Shown here in pieces: positions 42,123 through 51,422 of a stretch of DNA of 64,000 nucleotides; positions within the stretch are counted from its first letter, which is position 1, and each line of letters opens with the position of its first letter. The notes below the pieces were generated by a model. The model saw nothing but the letters and a program-made list of their open reading frames with translations. It had not been told where the DNA came from and searched no databases. The DNA lies in the NCBI RefSeq assembly GCF_036013935.1, contig NZ_CP107902.1, positions 6,667,001 to 6,731,000 on the forward strand, in the 5' to 3' direction. Both the position numbers and the translations under genes were made by a program. This DNA comes from Streptomyces sp. NBC_00461. GTDB taxonomy: Bacteria; Actinomycetota; Actinomycetes; Streptomycetales; Streptomycetaceae.

Positions 42123-42139
42123 CTACTCTTCAGGCGTGC

Positions 42140-42781
42140 TCAGATCCCCAATTCCTGTGCCAGTACGGCCGCTTGGACCCGGCTGCGCAGCTCCAGCTTC
42201 CCGAGGAGACGGCTGACGTGCGTCTTCACCGTCGCCTCCGCCATGTCGAGTCGGGCGGCGATCTCGGCGTTGGACAGGCCCTCGCCGAGACGGGACAGCA
42301 CCTCGCGTTCGCGACGGGTGAGGCCGTCGAGGACGGCCGGGTCCGCGGTCGGTTCGCGTACGGGCTTGGCGGCGAACTCGGAGATCAGCCGGCGGGTGAC
42401 GGCCGGAGCGATCAGACCCTCGCCGCGCGCGACGGTCCGTACCGCCTCCAGCAGGTCCTTCGCTTCGGTGTTCTTGAGCAGGAATCCGGCGGCGCCCGCG
42501 CGCAGCGCCCCGAAGACGTACTGGTCGAGATCGAAGGTGGTGAGGACGAGGACGTCGGCCAGTTCCTCGGCGACCACCTGCCGGGTCGCCGACACCCCGT
42601 CCAGCCGCGGCATCTGAATGTCCATCAGGACCAGGTCGGGGCTCAACTCCCTGGCCAGGGACACCGCCTGCTCGCCGTCCGCCGCCTCGCCCACCACTTC
42701 GATGTCGGGCGCGCTGCCCAGGATGAGGACGAGCCCGGCACGGACGGCGGACTGGTCCTCGGCGACCAGGACGCGAATCAT
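42140..42781 (-). CDS. chiR: NarL-family response regulator, ChiR-like
   Basis: This 213-aa regulator has a receiver domain (VLVAEDQS, phospho-acceptor Asp in LVLMDIQMPRLDG, Lys in FLLKNTE) and a C-terminal LuxR-type helix-turn-helix (LTRREREVLSRLGEGLSNAEIAARLDMAEATVKTHV). It lies directly upstream of chiC in the same direction and follows its kinase with a four-base overlap. By position it is ChiR, activator of chiC in the chitin response. Symbol is from context. Confidence 0.88.
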   Translation of the reverse strand: MIRVLVAEDQSAVRAGLVLILGSAPDIEVVGEAADGEQAVSLARELSPDLVLMDIQMPRLDGVSATRQVVAEELADVLVLTTFDLDQYVFGALRAGAAGFLLKNTEAKDLLEAVRTVARGEGLIAPAVTRRLISEFAAKPVREPTADPAVLDGLTRREREVLSRLGEGLSNAEIAARLDMAEATVKTHVSRLLGKLELRSRVQAAVLAQELGI

Positions 42782-43947
42782 TCGGGGTCTCCTTCCATCA
42801 CGGGAAGCGTGGCGTGCACGGCCCACAGCGAGCTGTCGGGTCCGGCCTCGAACGTGCCGCCCAGCAGCGCGACCCGCTCCCTCATTCCGACCAGTCCGGC
42901 GCCCGAACCGGGGGCCCGCGGGCCGTCCCGGTGACCGTACGGGCTGGTCACGCGGACATCGAGGACGCCGTCGCACTGGACGAGGGCCACGGTGACCCGG
43001 CCTGAGAAGGCGTGTTTGAGGGCGTTGGTCAGGGACTCCTGGACGATGCGGTAGGCGGCGAGTTCGACGGGGGCGGGGACCTGGCCGTGGTCGGTGTCGA
43101 GGCGCACGTCGAGGCCGTTGGCGCGGGCGCCTTCGACGAGCGCGCCGATCCCGTCCAGCGTGGGTACGGCGGCCGGCTCGCCGTCGCCGCCGTCCCGCAG
43201 CAGGCCGATGAGCCGCCGCATCTCGGCGAGGCCGGCCACGCTGTTCTCCCGGATCACCGACAGGGCGTCCCGCGAAGTCCCCGGTCTGTCGATCGACAGC
43301 GCGGCCGTGGAGTGGATGGCGATCGCGGAGAGATGGTTGGCGACCATGTCGTGCAGTTCCCGGGCCATCCGCGCCCGCTCGGCCAGGACCGCCTGGGTGC
43401 GGTCCATCTCGGCGAGCAACGCCGTCTGTTCGGCGCGCAGCCGGGCGGCGTCGGCCGCGTCGCGGTGGTCGCGGACGATCCAGCCGGTGGCCGCGGGGCC
43501 GAACGCGACGATGCCGATGATCACGCCGATCAGCAGCGCCTCCGGCACGCGCCACACCGCGAACGGCACGAGCGTCCCGGCCACCGTGAGCAGCCCGGTG
43601 ATCCAGGGGATGCGGCGGGCCGAGGCGGGCGGGCCGTACAGGACGGCGGCGTACACGAGGTCGGTGAACATCAGGATCGTGGCCAGGTTGCCCTGGGTCA
43701 CAAGGTCGGCGCAGATCGCGGCCGTCCCGGCCAGCAGGGCCGCGCTCGGGGCGGTCCGGCGCAGCAGCTCGCAGCAGGCCATGACGACGAGCGGCGCCAG
43801 GACCGGCCAGGGCCCGTCGAAGAGCGTGATCGGATCGCCGGGGCCGCGGGAGCTGAGGCCGATGCCCATCAGCAGCAGGCCACCGAGCAGCCCGCCGACG
43901 GCGACGTACACGTCGAAGCGGTGCGGGCGGGGGAGTCGCAGGGCCAT
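42778..43947 (-). CDS. chiS: Sensor histidine kinase, ChiS-like
   Basis: This 389-aa kinase has four to six N-terminal membrane helices (about residues 10-145) with little extracellular sequence, a HisKA_3 dimerisation segment MARELHDMVANHLSAI with the phospho-His, and a C-terminal HATPase domain ending GSGAGLVGMRERVALLGG. The ATG at 43947 follows GGATGGAG; a longer frame to 44010 has no site. It is coupled to the regulator gene. The signal is not evident, and the intramembrane sensor type suggests it acts on membrane or transport state. Confidence 0.88.
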   Translation of the reverse strand: MALRLPRPHRFDVYVAVGGLLGGLLLMGIGLSSRGPGDPITLFDGPWPVLAPLVVMACCELLRRTAPSAALLAGTAAICADLVTQGNLATILMFTDLVYAAVLYGPPASARRIPWITGLLTVAGTLVPFAVWRVPEALLIGVIIGIVAFGPAATGWIVRDHRDAADAARLRAEQTALLAEMDRTQAVLAERARMARELHDMVANHLSAIAIHSTAALSIDRPGTSRDALSVIRENSVAGLAEMRRLIGLLRDGGDGEPAAVPTLDGIGALVEGARANGLDVRLDTDHGQVPAPVELAAYRIVQESLTNALKHAFSGRVTVALVQCDGVLDVRVTSPYGHRDGPRAPGSGAGLVGMRERVALLGGTFEAGPDSSLWAVHATLPVMEGDPE

Positions 43948-44098
43948 GGCTCCATCCAACACGCACCGCCCGCCCCGCACCTGATCCCCGGGGAGGGTCC
44001 GGAACTGCATCTTTCGATGTACCGCGACCTCGTCACCGGCGACGACGAAAGCGCCCCGTCCGGCCGGGAGCCTGGATGGACGAGGGAAGGAGCGGGTC

Positions 44099-44674
44099 GT
44101 GGTCGTCGGGCTGATCGTCGCGTGCGAGGTCGGGTTCTGGGTGCTGCTGGCGGCCGGGCTGGCCGTCCGCTATCTGCTGAAGTGGCGGCGCACCAGCGTG
44201 GCGCTGCTGTTGTGCGAGCCGGTGCTGGAGGTCGTCCTGTTCGCGGTGACGGCGGTGGACCTCAGAAACGGCGCCGAACCGAGCTGGGAACACGGACTCG
44301 CCGCGCTCTACATCGGCTACACCGTGGCGTACGGCCACTACACGATCCGCTGGCTGGACGGTCACGCTGCCCACCGCCTGGCAGGGGCCCCGCGTCCGCA
44401 CCGGCCGCCGCGCTACGGGATGGCACGCGCCCGCCACGAGGGCGCCCTGTGGCTGCGCACCCTCCTCGCGGCCGCCGTCGCCTGCGCCCTGCTCCAGGCG
44501 GCGATCTGGTACGTCGGCGACGGCGACACCTCGACGCTGCGCACCTTCCAGTGGGTGTCGCTGCGGGCCCTGGGCATCCACGGGCTGATCGCGCTCACCT
44601 ATCTGATCTGGCCGAAGAAGCAGCCGGACACCGCCGCCCGCCCGGTGGAGGACCGTACGCCGACCGGACGATGA
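44099..44674 (+). CDS. Multi-pass membrane protein of unknown function
   Basis: This 191-aa protein has about five hydrophobic segments (near residues 2-24, 36-52, 65-85, 115-140 and 155-175) with a conserved-looking YTVAYGHYTIRWLDGH region between. It resembles membrane proteins often labelled as integral membrane protein in Streptomyces. No catalytic motif is present. It is divergent from chiS and convergent with the cobalamin gene. Confidence 0.75.
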   Translation: MVVGLIVACEVGFWVLLAAGLAVRYLLKWRRTSVALLLCEPVLEVVLFAVTAVDLRNGAEPSWEHGLAALYIGYTVAYGHYTIRWLDGHAAHRLAGAPRPHRPPRYGMARARHEGALWLRTLLAAAVACALLQAAIWYVGDGDTSTLRTFQWVSLRALGIHGLIALTYLIWPKKQPDTAARPVEDRTPTGR

Positions 44675-44703
44675 ACGAGGGAAGGGCGCGGGGGTGCTCC
44701 GGC

Positions 44704-45276
44704 TCAGCGCTCCCCGCCCGGCACCCACAGGACGTCGCCGGTGTCCTTGTTGGCGGTACGGGCCAGGATGAACAGCAGGTCGGAGAGCCGGTTGAGGTAG
44801 GTCGCGGTCAGCGGGTTCATCAGCTCGCCGTGGACCTCCAGCGCCGCCCACGTGGAGCGCTCGGCCCGGCGTACGACCGTGCAGGCCTGGTGGAGCAGGG
44901 CCGCGCCCGGGGTGCCGCCCGGCAGGATGAAGGACCGCAGCTTCTCCAGCCGTTCGTTGAAGCGGTCGCAGTCCGCCTCCAGCTTGTCGACGTAGAACTG
45001 CTCGACCCGCAGCGGCGGGAACTCGGGCTTCTCCACCACTGGCGTCGACAGGTCCGCACCCACGTCGAACAGGTCGTTCTGGACGCGGGTGAGGACCTTG
45101 ACGACCTCCTCGTCCAGGCCGCCCAGCGCGATCGCCGTGCCGATCACCGCATTCGCCTCGTTGGCGTCGGCGTACGCGGAGATCCGCAGATCGGTCTTGG
45201 CGACCCGGCTCATGTCGCCGAGGGCGGTGGTGCCCCGGTCGCCGGTCCTGGTGTAGATGCGCGTCAGATTGACCAT
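44704..45276 (-). CDS. Cob(I)alamin adenosyltransferase, PduO type
   Basis: This 190-aa enzyme moves the adenosyl group of ATP to cob(I)alamin, giving coenzyme B12. The N-terminal ATP loop IYTRTGDRGTTALGD, the region AYADANEANAVIG, and the C-terminal PGGTPGAALLHQACTVVRRAER are the PduO-type signatures. It serves AdoCbl enzymes such as methylmalonyl-CoA mutase, whose partner epimerase lies at 62570. Confidence 0.93.
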   Translation of the reverse strand: MVNLTRIYTRTGDRGTTALGDMSRVAKTDLRISAYADANEANAVIGTAIALGGLDEEVVKVLTRVQNDLFDVGADLSTPVVEKPEFPPLRVEQFYVDKLEADCDRFNERLEKLRSFILPGGTPGAALLHQACTVVRRAERSTWAALEVHGELMNPLTATYLNRLSDLLFILARTANKDTGDVLWVPGGER

Positions 45277-45724
45277 GTGGCCAGCGTAGTTACGCTCCGG
45301 CCGTCCGGAACCCGCGTGTGCCCACTGTCACGGCCCGCGCCGTGGGACCCGGGGCACGCCGGGTGGGCGTCGGCGGATCAGCAGGAGGTTCTGGCCAATC
45401 TCGAAACAGGTCCTGCGCGAGGAGAGCGGCGACGCCGCCGACGATGAGATGCCGCGCCTGATCGCGGGTCAGCTGGGCCGGGCGTAATCCGTGCAAAGCA
45501 TCACGAGAGGTACCCCTCCTCCTCGACGGCATCGAGGAGCTGTTGGGCGTGGAGGCGCCCAACTAGGCCGTCCGAGGCACGGAATGGCCCGCGCCGGTGT
45601 GATGTCCGTCAGATGAGACGTGACGCGCATTACTTACCGGTCACACGGCACCGCACGAGCGCTAAGGTCCGCCGAAGAGGCAACCTAAAAAGGGTGTAAG
45701 GCGTTTCAAAGGGGAGTCGCAACA
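45277..45724. other. Intergenic region upstream of hbd
   Basis: No gene is supported. Short frames on both strands have protein-like fragments (for example an end reading LLLDGIEELLGVEAPN at 45507-45566, plus strand) that may be a decayed gene, but no start or domain can be assigned. The right end holds the promoter and AAAGGGGAG ribosome site of the dehydrogenase. Confidence 0.45.
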
Positions 45725-46573
45725 GTGGCACGGAAGCTTGCCGTCATCGGCGCCGGCTTGATGGGTTCCGGTATCGCCCAGGTCTCTGCCCAGGCGGGCT
45801 GGGACGTCGTTCTGCGGGATGTCACCGACGAAGCGCTCACGCGTGGCACCGACGGCATCAAGGCCTCGTACGACAAGTTCGTCAGCAAGGGGAAGCTGGA
45901 GGCGCACGACGCCGACGCCGCCCTCGGCCGTATCACCGCGACCACCGACCTCGACGCCGCAGCCGACGCGGACGTGGTCGTGGAGGCCGTCTTCGAGAAG
46001 CTGGAGGTCAAGCACGAGATCTTCCGCGCGCTCGACAAGATCGTGCGCCCGGACACCGTGCTCGCCTCCAACACCTCCGCGATCCCGATCACCAAGATCG
46101 CGGCGGCCACCGCACACCCCGAGCGGGTCGTCGGCGTCCACTTCTTCTCGCCGGTGCCGATGATGCAGCTCGTCGAGCTCGTCCGCGGCTACAAGACGAG
46201 CGACGAAACCCTCGCCACCGCACGGGAGTTCGCCGAGTCGGTCGGCAAGACCTGCATTGTCGTCAACCGCGACGTCGCCGGCTTCGTGACGACCCGTCTC
46301 ATCTCGGCGCTCGTCGTCGAGGCGACCAAGCTGTACGAGTCGGGCGTGGCGAGCGCCGAGGACATCGACCTCGCCTGCAAGCTCGGCTTCGGTCACGCGA
46401 TGGGCCCGCTGGCCACGGCGGACCTGACCGGCGTCGACATCCTGCTGCACGCCACCGGCAACATCTACACCGAGTCGCAGGACGAGAAGTTCGCGCCGCC
46501 CGAGCTGATGCGCCGGATGGTTGACGCCGGTGACATCGGACGCAAGAGCGGGCAGGGCTTCTACACGTACTGA
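45725..46573 (+). CDS. 3-hydroxybutyryl-CoA dehydrogenase
   Basis: This 282-aa enzyme oxidises (S)-3-hydroxybutyryl-CoA with NAD(P) in fatty acid or butyrate/PHB-type metabolism. It has the Rossmann start VIGAGLMGSGIAQ, the catalytic His in GVHFFSPVPMMQLVE with Glu, and the C-terminal signature DVAGFVTTRL and KSGQGFYTY. It is a single-function protein rather than a fused FadB. Start is a GTG. Confidence 0.94.
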   Translation: MARKLAVIGAGLMGSGIAQVSAQAGWDVVLRDVTDEALTRGTDGIKASYDKFVSKGKLEAHDADAALGRITATTDLDAAADADVVVEAVFEKLEVKHEIFRALDKIVRPDTVLASNTSAIPITKIAAATAHPERVVGVHFFSPVPMMQLVELVRGYKTSDETLATAREFAESVGKTCIVVNRDVAGFVTTRLISALVVEATKLYESGVASAEDIDLACKLGFGHAMGPLATADLTGVDILLHATGNIYTESQDEKFAPPELMRRMVDAGDIGRKSGQGFYTY

Positions 46574-46742
46574 AACACCAGTACGTACAGCCACTGACAT
46601 CGCACAGACCCCGCGAGTATCACCCGCGGGGGTGAATTCGGTATCGGTTCGCTTACAGACGGCAACCTCGTCGCCGCTGAAGCAGTCAGACGTTGCACAG
46701 CCACCGTCACGGAGTACGCCACCGCACTCTCGGGGAGCGCAT

Positions 46743-47066
46743 ATGTACATCAGGGGCGACCACGCCGAGCTGGTCGTCGGGGGCCGCCTCGACGTCCGCA
46801 GCGCGGCGGACGCCCGTACGGTCCTGCACTCGGCCGTCGACGACGGAGTCGGCGACCTGGTGCTCGACCTGTCCGGACTGGACTCCTGGGACGCCACCGG
46901 CCTCGGGGTGATCATGGGTGTCCACCGGCGGGCCGGACGCTGCGGCCGGCGTCTGGTGCTGCGCGAGGTACCGCCACAGATGCAGCGCCTGCTGGTGGCC
47001 ACCCGACTGCACCGGATCCTGGCGATCGAGGGCGGCATCGGCGTGGAGTCGCTGCCTCGCGTGTGA
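46743..47066 (+). CDS. STAS-domain anti-sigma antagonist-like protein
   Basis: This 107-aa protein is a lone STAS domain of the SpoIIAA/RsbV kind. In the phosphorylation loop LDSWDATGLGVIMG, Thr takes the place of the usual phospho-Ser in DSSGLG, so it could still be phosphorylated. Such proteins bind anti-sigma kinases to free a sigma factor. No kinase or sigma gene is nearby; instead a STAND-like NTPase follows in the same direction after 267 bases. The ATG at 46743 is preceded by GGGGAGC. Confidence 0.85.
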   Translation: MYIRGDHAELVVGGRLDVRSAADARTVLHSAVDDGVGDLVLDLSGLDSWDATGLGVIMGVHRRAGRCGRRLVLREVPPQMQRLLVATRLHRILAIEGGIGVESLPRV

Positions 47067-47333
47067 CCCCTTCGAACGGATGTGAACCGGGAGGCGGGGG
47101 AGTCCCGGCGCAGGTCCGCGCAGCAGTCGTCGCGTGCGATCCTCACGAGACTGTGACGTCACGCACGGCGCGGTACCCGGGGCTGTCGTAGATACTGAGC
47201 GAAGGTTTAAGGTTCGGTCGCCCGCTGCCTGACAAACCCTGCAGCGGGCCCGGACCAGAAGCGACAGCGCGGTGTGCAGCAAGGCCGGGAGGGGCTCAAG
47301 GCACACACGACGCTTTTGGGGGGCTTGAAACCT

Positions 47334-49913
47334 ATGGACCCGAACAGCCGGGGACCCGAGGAGTACGGCCACGACGATGGGGGCACCTCCCGCTCGGGTG
47401 CATTCGAGAGCGGGGGCGGCAGCTCGTCGCGCCAGCGCCCGCCCAGGGACCCCCTCACGCCGGACTTCGGACAGCACACGCCCGCACTCGCACGCACGGT
47501 GCAACTCGTCACGGGCGACTACCTGCTCACCGTCAACCCCGTCGACGGCAGCGAGATAGAGGCCTGCCCGCCGGGCGAGCGCCCGGGGCGGCCCGCGAAG
47601 TACACGACGGCCGAGCGGGCCGAGGTGGACCGCACGGCCAGGCCGCCCGTTCCGCCGGGCCCGGCCCAGCCGTCGCTGCCGCTCCTGGCGCGCCAGGAGG
47701 AGCGCGAGCGCCTGGTGCGGCTCCTCGCCCGCGGCCGCTCCGTGCGCCTCACGGGCCCCGCCGGTTCCGGCCGCACCAGCCTCCTCGACCTCGTCGCCGA
47801 GGACTGCTGGGACCTCGCCCCCGACGGCGTCGTCCGCCTGAGCGGCTTCCACCGCACGGCGAGCGACCTGCTCCACGACCTCTTCTACGCCGTCTACAAC
47901 GCACCCCTGCACCGTCCGGAACAGGACGAACTGCTCGCGCTGGTCCGTGACATCGGCGCGGTCGTCGTCCTGGACGACGTCGAGTTCGGCGGCGCCGGAC
48001 TGGACGAGCTGCTCGACGCGACGCCCGAGTGCGCCTTCGTGATCGGCACGACGCCGGAGGTGCCCGCGCCCTCCGCCGACTCCGCCCTCGAAGAGGTCTT
48101 CCTCGGCGGTCTCGACCGCGCGGGCGGCGTGGAGCTCATCGAGCGAGCCGTCGGTCGTGTCCTCACCGAGGAGGAGGCCAACTGGGCCGGCGACCTCTGG
48201 TTCGAGTCGGAGGGCCTGCCCCTGCGCTTCGTCCAGGCCGGCGCTCTGCTGCGCCAGCGCGACGAGCAGCGCTCCCGGGCCGACGCCGTCGACGAGTTCG
48301 GCGTCTTCCAGGACGCGGTTCCCGCCGACGGCCCGTTCGACACGCCCCTCGACGGCGAGGACGGCGCAGACGTACCCCTGCCGTCCCTCGGCGAGGCCGC
48401 GGCACCCGCTCCGCTGCTGGCCTCGCGGCTCAGCGACTCGGCGCGTGCCACCCTGCGGTTCGCCGTCGCGCTCGGCGGCGAGGTGCCGCACCAGGCCCAT
48501 CTGCCCGCACTGGTCGGCGACACCCACGCCGACGCCGCCCTCGGCGAACTGGCGTCCTGCGGCCTGGTCTCCCCGGTCGGCTCCCGCTACCGGCTCGCGG
48601 CCGGGGTCCTCACCCAGCTCGTGGCCGCCGGATACGTCGACGACGTCGACACACGGGCTCTGTCCGCCGCCCAGCACTACGCCTGGTGGGCCGGGCACCC
48701 GTCGGTCACCCCGGAGCGCGTGTGCGCCGAGGCCGACGCCCTGCTCGCCGCCCTCGGCGTCCTGGTGCCGGGCACGACGGCGCCGGCCGAGGGCGAGGAG
48801 AGCGTCACCGTGCAGCTGGCCCGCACGGCGGCGCCGGCCTTCGCCGCGGGTCTGCACTGGAGCGCCTGGGAGCGGACGCTGCGGTTCGGTGCCGAGGCCT
48901 CCCGGCTCGCCGGCGAGGTGTCCGAACAGGCCTACTTCCACCACGAGTTGGGCATCCTCGCGCTCTGCGGCGGGCAGCTCGACCGAGCCCGCGCCGAGCT
49001 GGAGTCCTCCATCGGCCTGCGCGGCGCACTCGCCGACAAGCGCGGCACCGTGGCGGGCCGCCGCGCCCTCGCCCTGGTCGCCGACCGCTCCGGCACGACG
49101 CCGGGGCTCGGCTCGACGGCGGGCGAGGAGGTCCCGGACGCGCGCTACGAGGAGTCGCAGTCGCCGCCCCGGGGAATCCCGGCCGCGCTGCCGGGCGTGC
49201 CGCCGCCCGGTGACGCCTCGACCCTGGTCGTCCACCGGGGCATGTCCGGCCCGATGCCCAAGCCCCACCGGGCCGGCATCCGGGGCCTGGCCCGGCGCAA
49301 CCTCGTCGCGGCCGGTGCGGGCGCGCTGCTCGCAGCCGTGCTCGGCACGGTCGTGACGCTCGGCGCGACCTCGAACAACGACGCCAACAACCCGTCCGAC
49401 AAGGTCGGCGTCAACCCGTCAGCCAGCCAGGGCGCCGACGACGGCAGCCTGGGCGCCGACAAGCCGAAGAGCGGCAACGGCGACACCGGCACCGCGACGA
49501 GCCGCCCGACGGACCCGGGCCCCGACGGCACGTACGGCACCTCCGACGACCCGACGCCGCCGTCCGACACCCAGCGGCCCTCCGACGACCCGAGCGGCAC
49601 GAAGGGTTCGGGAGGCGGTCCGTCGCACTCGCCGTCCAAGTCGCCGACGACGAAGCCGCCCACCTCGGGGACGCCGACCAAGTCGCCGACGACGCATCCG
49701 ACCACGCCGTCGTCTCCGCCGCCCACGTCGCCGTCGGCGTCGCCCACCCCGTCCGCCACGCCTTCGACGAGCCCGTCCACCTCCGACTCGGCCAGCGGAC
49801 CGGCGTCCAGTGCCCCGGCGTCCTCCAGCGCCCCGGCCCAGACGAGCAGTTCCGCGAGCGCGCCGACGAGCAGCGGTGCGGGAACGCCCAGTGGTTCCGG
49901 CGCCGTGATCTGA
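47334..49913 (+). CDS. STAND-like NTPase with Ser/Thr/Pro membrane tail
   Basis: This 859-aa protein has a disordered N-terminus (to about residue 110), then an NTPase region with Walker A GPAGSGRTS near 141-149, where the usual Lys is Arg, and Walker B VVVLDDVEF near 205-213. Helical regions continue to about residue 620. One membrane helix (about 657-678) follows an RRN motif, and the last 180 residues are Ser/Thr/Pro/Gly-rich and presumably outside the cell, with repeats such as SPTTKPPT. The arrangement suggests a cytosolic switch tied to the wall. ATP use is uncertain because of the Lys to Arg change. The ATG at 47334 is a reasonable start. Confidence 0.8.
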   Translation: MDPNSRGPEEYGHDDGGTSRSGAFESGGGSSSRQRPPRDPLTPDFGQHTPALARTVQLVTGDYLLTVNPVDGSEIEACPPGERPGRPAKYTTAERAEVDRTARPPVPPGPAQPSLPLLARQEERERLVRLLARGRSVRLTGPAGSGRTSLLDLVAEDCWDLAPDGVVRLSGFHRTASDLLHDLFYAVYNAPLHRPEQDELLALVRDIGAVVVLDDVEFGGAGLDELLDATPECAFVIGTTPEVPAPSADSALEEVFLGGLDRAGGVELIERAVGRVLTEEEANWAGDLWFESEGLPLRFVQAGALLRQRDEQRSRADAVDEFGVFQDAVPADGPFDTPLDGEDGADVPLPSLGEAAAPAPLLASRLSDSARATLRFAVALGGEVPHQAHLPALVGDTHADAALGELASCGLVSPVGSRYRLAAGVLTQLVAAGYVDDVDTRALSAAQHYAWWAGHPSVTPERVCAEADALLAALGVLVPGTTAPAEGEESVTVQLARTAAPAFAAGLHWSAWERTLRFGAEASRLAGEVSEQAYFHHELGILALCGGQLDRARAELESSIGLRGALADKRGTVAGRRALALVADRSGTTPGLGSTAGEEVPDARYEESQSPPRGIPAALPGVPPPGDASTLVVHRGMSGPMPKPHRAGIRGLARRNLVAAGAGALLAAVLGTVVTLGATSNNDANNPSDKVGVNPSASQGADDGSLGADKPKSGNGDTGTATSRPTDPGPDGTYGTSDDPTPPSDTQRPSDDPSGTKGSGGGPSHSPSKSPTTKPPTSGTPTKSPTTHPTTPSSPPPTSPSASPTPSATPSTSPSTSDSASGPASSAPASSSAPAQTSSSASAPTSSGAGTPSGSGAVI

Positions 49914-49930
49914 GGTTCCGCGCAGACGAC

Positions 49931-49963
49931 GAGGGCCGGGTCCGTCTCACGGACCCGGCCCTC
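49931..49963. terminator. Bidirectional terminator
   Basis: A perfect 15-bp stem GAGGGCCGGGTCCGT / ACGGACCCGGCCCTC with loop CTC lies between two convergent genes and can serve both. Confidence 0.9.
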
Positions 49964-49997
49964 ACCGTCGTGGAACCGCCTTTTATCCCGCTGTCGC

Positions 49998-50669
49998 TCA
50001 GAACAGCCGGAGCTTGTCGTCCTCGATGCCCCTCATGGCGTTGTAGTCCAGCACCGTGCAGCCGATGCCGCGGTCCGTCGCGAGGACGCGGGCCTGGGGC
50101 TTGATCTCCTGGGCTGCGAAGACGCCGCGGACCGGGGCGAGATGGGGATCGCGGTTCAGCAGCTCCAGGTAGCGGGTGAGCTGCTCCACGCCGTCGATCT
50201 CGCCGCGCCGCTTGATCTCGACCGCGACGGTCCGCCCCTCGGCGTCCCGGCACAGGATGTCGACCGGGCCGATGGCCGTCATGTACTCGCGGCGGATGAG
50301 CGTGTAGCCGTCGCCGAGGGTCTCGATGCGGTCGGCGAGCAGCTCCTGGAGGTGTGCTTCCACGCCGTCCTTGATCAGGCCGGGATCCACGCCCAGTTCG
50401 TGCGAGGAGTCGTGGAGGACTTCCTCCATCGTGATGATCAGCTTCTCGCCCGCCTTGTTGATGACGGTCCAGACGCCGTCCTCGTCGCCGGAACCCTCCT
50501 TCAGGGTGCAGGGCGGCGACATCCAGTTCAGGGGCTTGTAGGCGCGGTCGTCCGCGTGGATCGACACGCTGCCGTCCGCCTTCACCAGGATCAGGCGGGG
50601 CGCCGAGGGGAGATGGGCGGTGAGCCGGCCCGCGTAGTCGACGGAGCATCGGGCAATGACGAGACGCAT
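49998..50669 (-). CDS. nucS: Mismatch endonuclease NucS
   Basis: NucS, 223 aa, is the core of the non-canonical mismatch repair of actinobacteria, which lack MutS/MutL, and cuts both strands at mismatches. It has an N-terminal DNA-binding domain and a C-terminal RecB-like nuclease with GPVDILCRD...VAVEIKRRG (the Asp, Glu and Lys of the catalytic centre). The C-terminal residues LRLF match the tail that contacts the beta clamp. The ATG at 50669 starts the conserved protein. Confidence 0.93.
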   Translation of the reverse strand: MRLVIARCSVDYAGRLTAHLPSAPRLILVKADGSVSIHADDRAYKPLNWMSPPCTLKEGSGDEDGVWTVINKAGEKLIITMEEVLHDSSHELGVDPGLIKDGVEAHLQELLADRIETLGDGYTLIRREYMTAIGPVDILCRDAEGRTVAVEIKRRGEIDGVEQLTRYLELLNRDPHLAPVRGVFAAQEIKPQARVLATDRGIGCTVLDYNAMRGIEDDKLRLF

Positions 50670-50947
50670 GGTCGGCAACGCTACTCGACGGGTGCGGGTC
50701 GACGCGATTCGCGTCGGCAGAGCGCCCCTGTTGTCCCGGAAGACCCGAGACAACCCTTGTTCATTTGTGGCTGATTGTGCGCCCAATGAGGGCTCTCCAT
50801 GTACGCATTTTTGTGGTGCGGTCACCGTCCGTTGCTTACCGTAGTAAACGGGAGGTCGCGAGTCGGGTACTGAGCGTGTTCGGTATCGCGAACTCCCCTA
50901 TCTGTCCGGCAACCCCTGTCGACCACGGGGGTGCGAGAGGAGAACCC

Positions 50948-51340
50948 ATGTCGCTCGACGTCTCACCGGCCCTACTCGAAAAGGCCGAGCGAGGCGAGGT
51001 CGACGAAGCCGAATTCGTCGACTGCGTCCGGACCTCCCTGCCCTACGCATGGGAGATGATCAGCTCCCTGGTGGCCCAGCTGAAGGTCGACGGCGGCAAT
51101 TTCGCCGACAACCAGACGCCCCCGCCGGACGAGCAGGCACGCGGACAACTGCTGCGTGCGCTCGCGAGCGACGCCATACGCGGCGCGCTGCAAAGGCACT
51201 TCGGTGTGCGGCTGGCCTTCCAGAACTGCCACCGCGTGGCGGTGTTCCCGCTGGACGCCTCGGTCGACGAGACGCTGGCCCGCTTCACCTCGGTCCGCAG
51301 TCAGCTGCTCAACCAGTCCCCGGAGTTCCGGGACTGCTGA
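50948..51340 (+). CDS. SCO5389-family protein
   Basis: This 130-aa protein is conserved next to nucS in Streptomyces and known only by a locus-type name. It is soluble, acidic at the N-terminus (LEKAERGEVDEAEFVDCVRTSLPYAW) and ends in FTSVRSQLLNQSPEFRDC. AGAGGAGA precedes the ATG at 50948. It is divergent from nucS, sharing the promoter region. No function is known to me, and a link with mismatch repair is only positional. Confidence 0.8.
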   Translation: MSLDVSPALLEKAERGEVDEAEFVDCVRTSLPYAWEMISSLVAQLKVDGGNFADNQTPPPDEQARGQLLRALASDAIRGALQRHFGVRLAFQNCHRVAVFPLDASVDETLARFTSVRSQLLNQSPEFRDC

Positions 51341-51422
51341 GAAGCAGGCCGCTTGCTTGCCGCTCCGTACGCGGGAGGTGTGTCAGTACTGGGGCGGCAA
51401 GCTCCTTGCAGTGCAGGCCCGT

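Noticed and set aside
43012..45447. Long plus-strand frame opposite chiS and the cobalamin gene
   Set aside because: The genes on the other frames have clear domains; this frame has none and biased composition.
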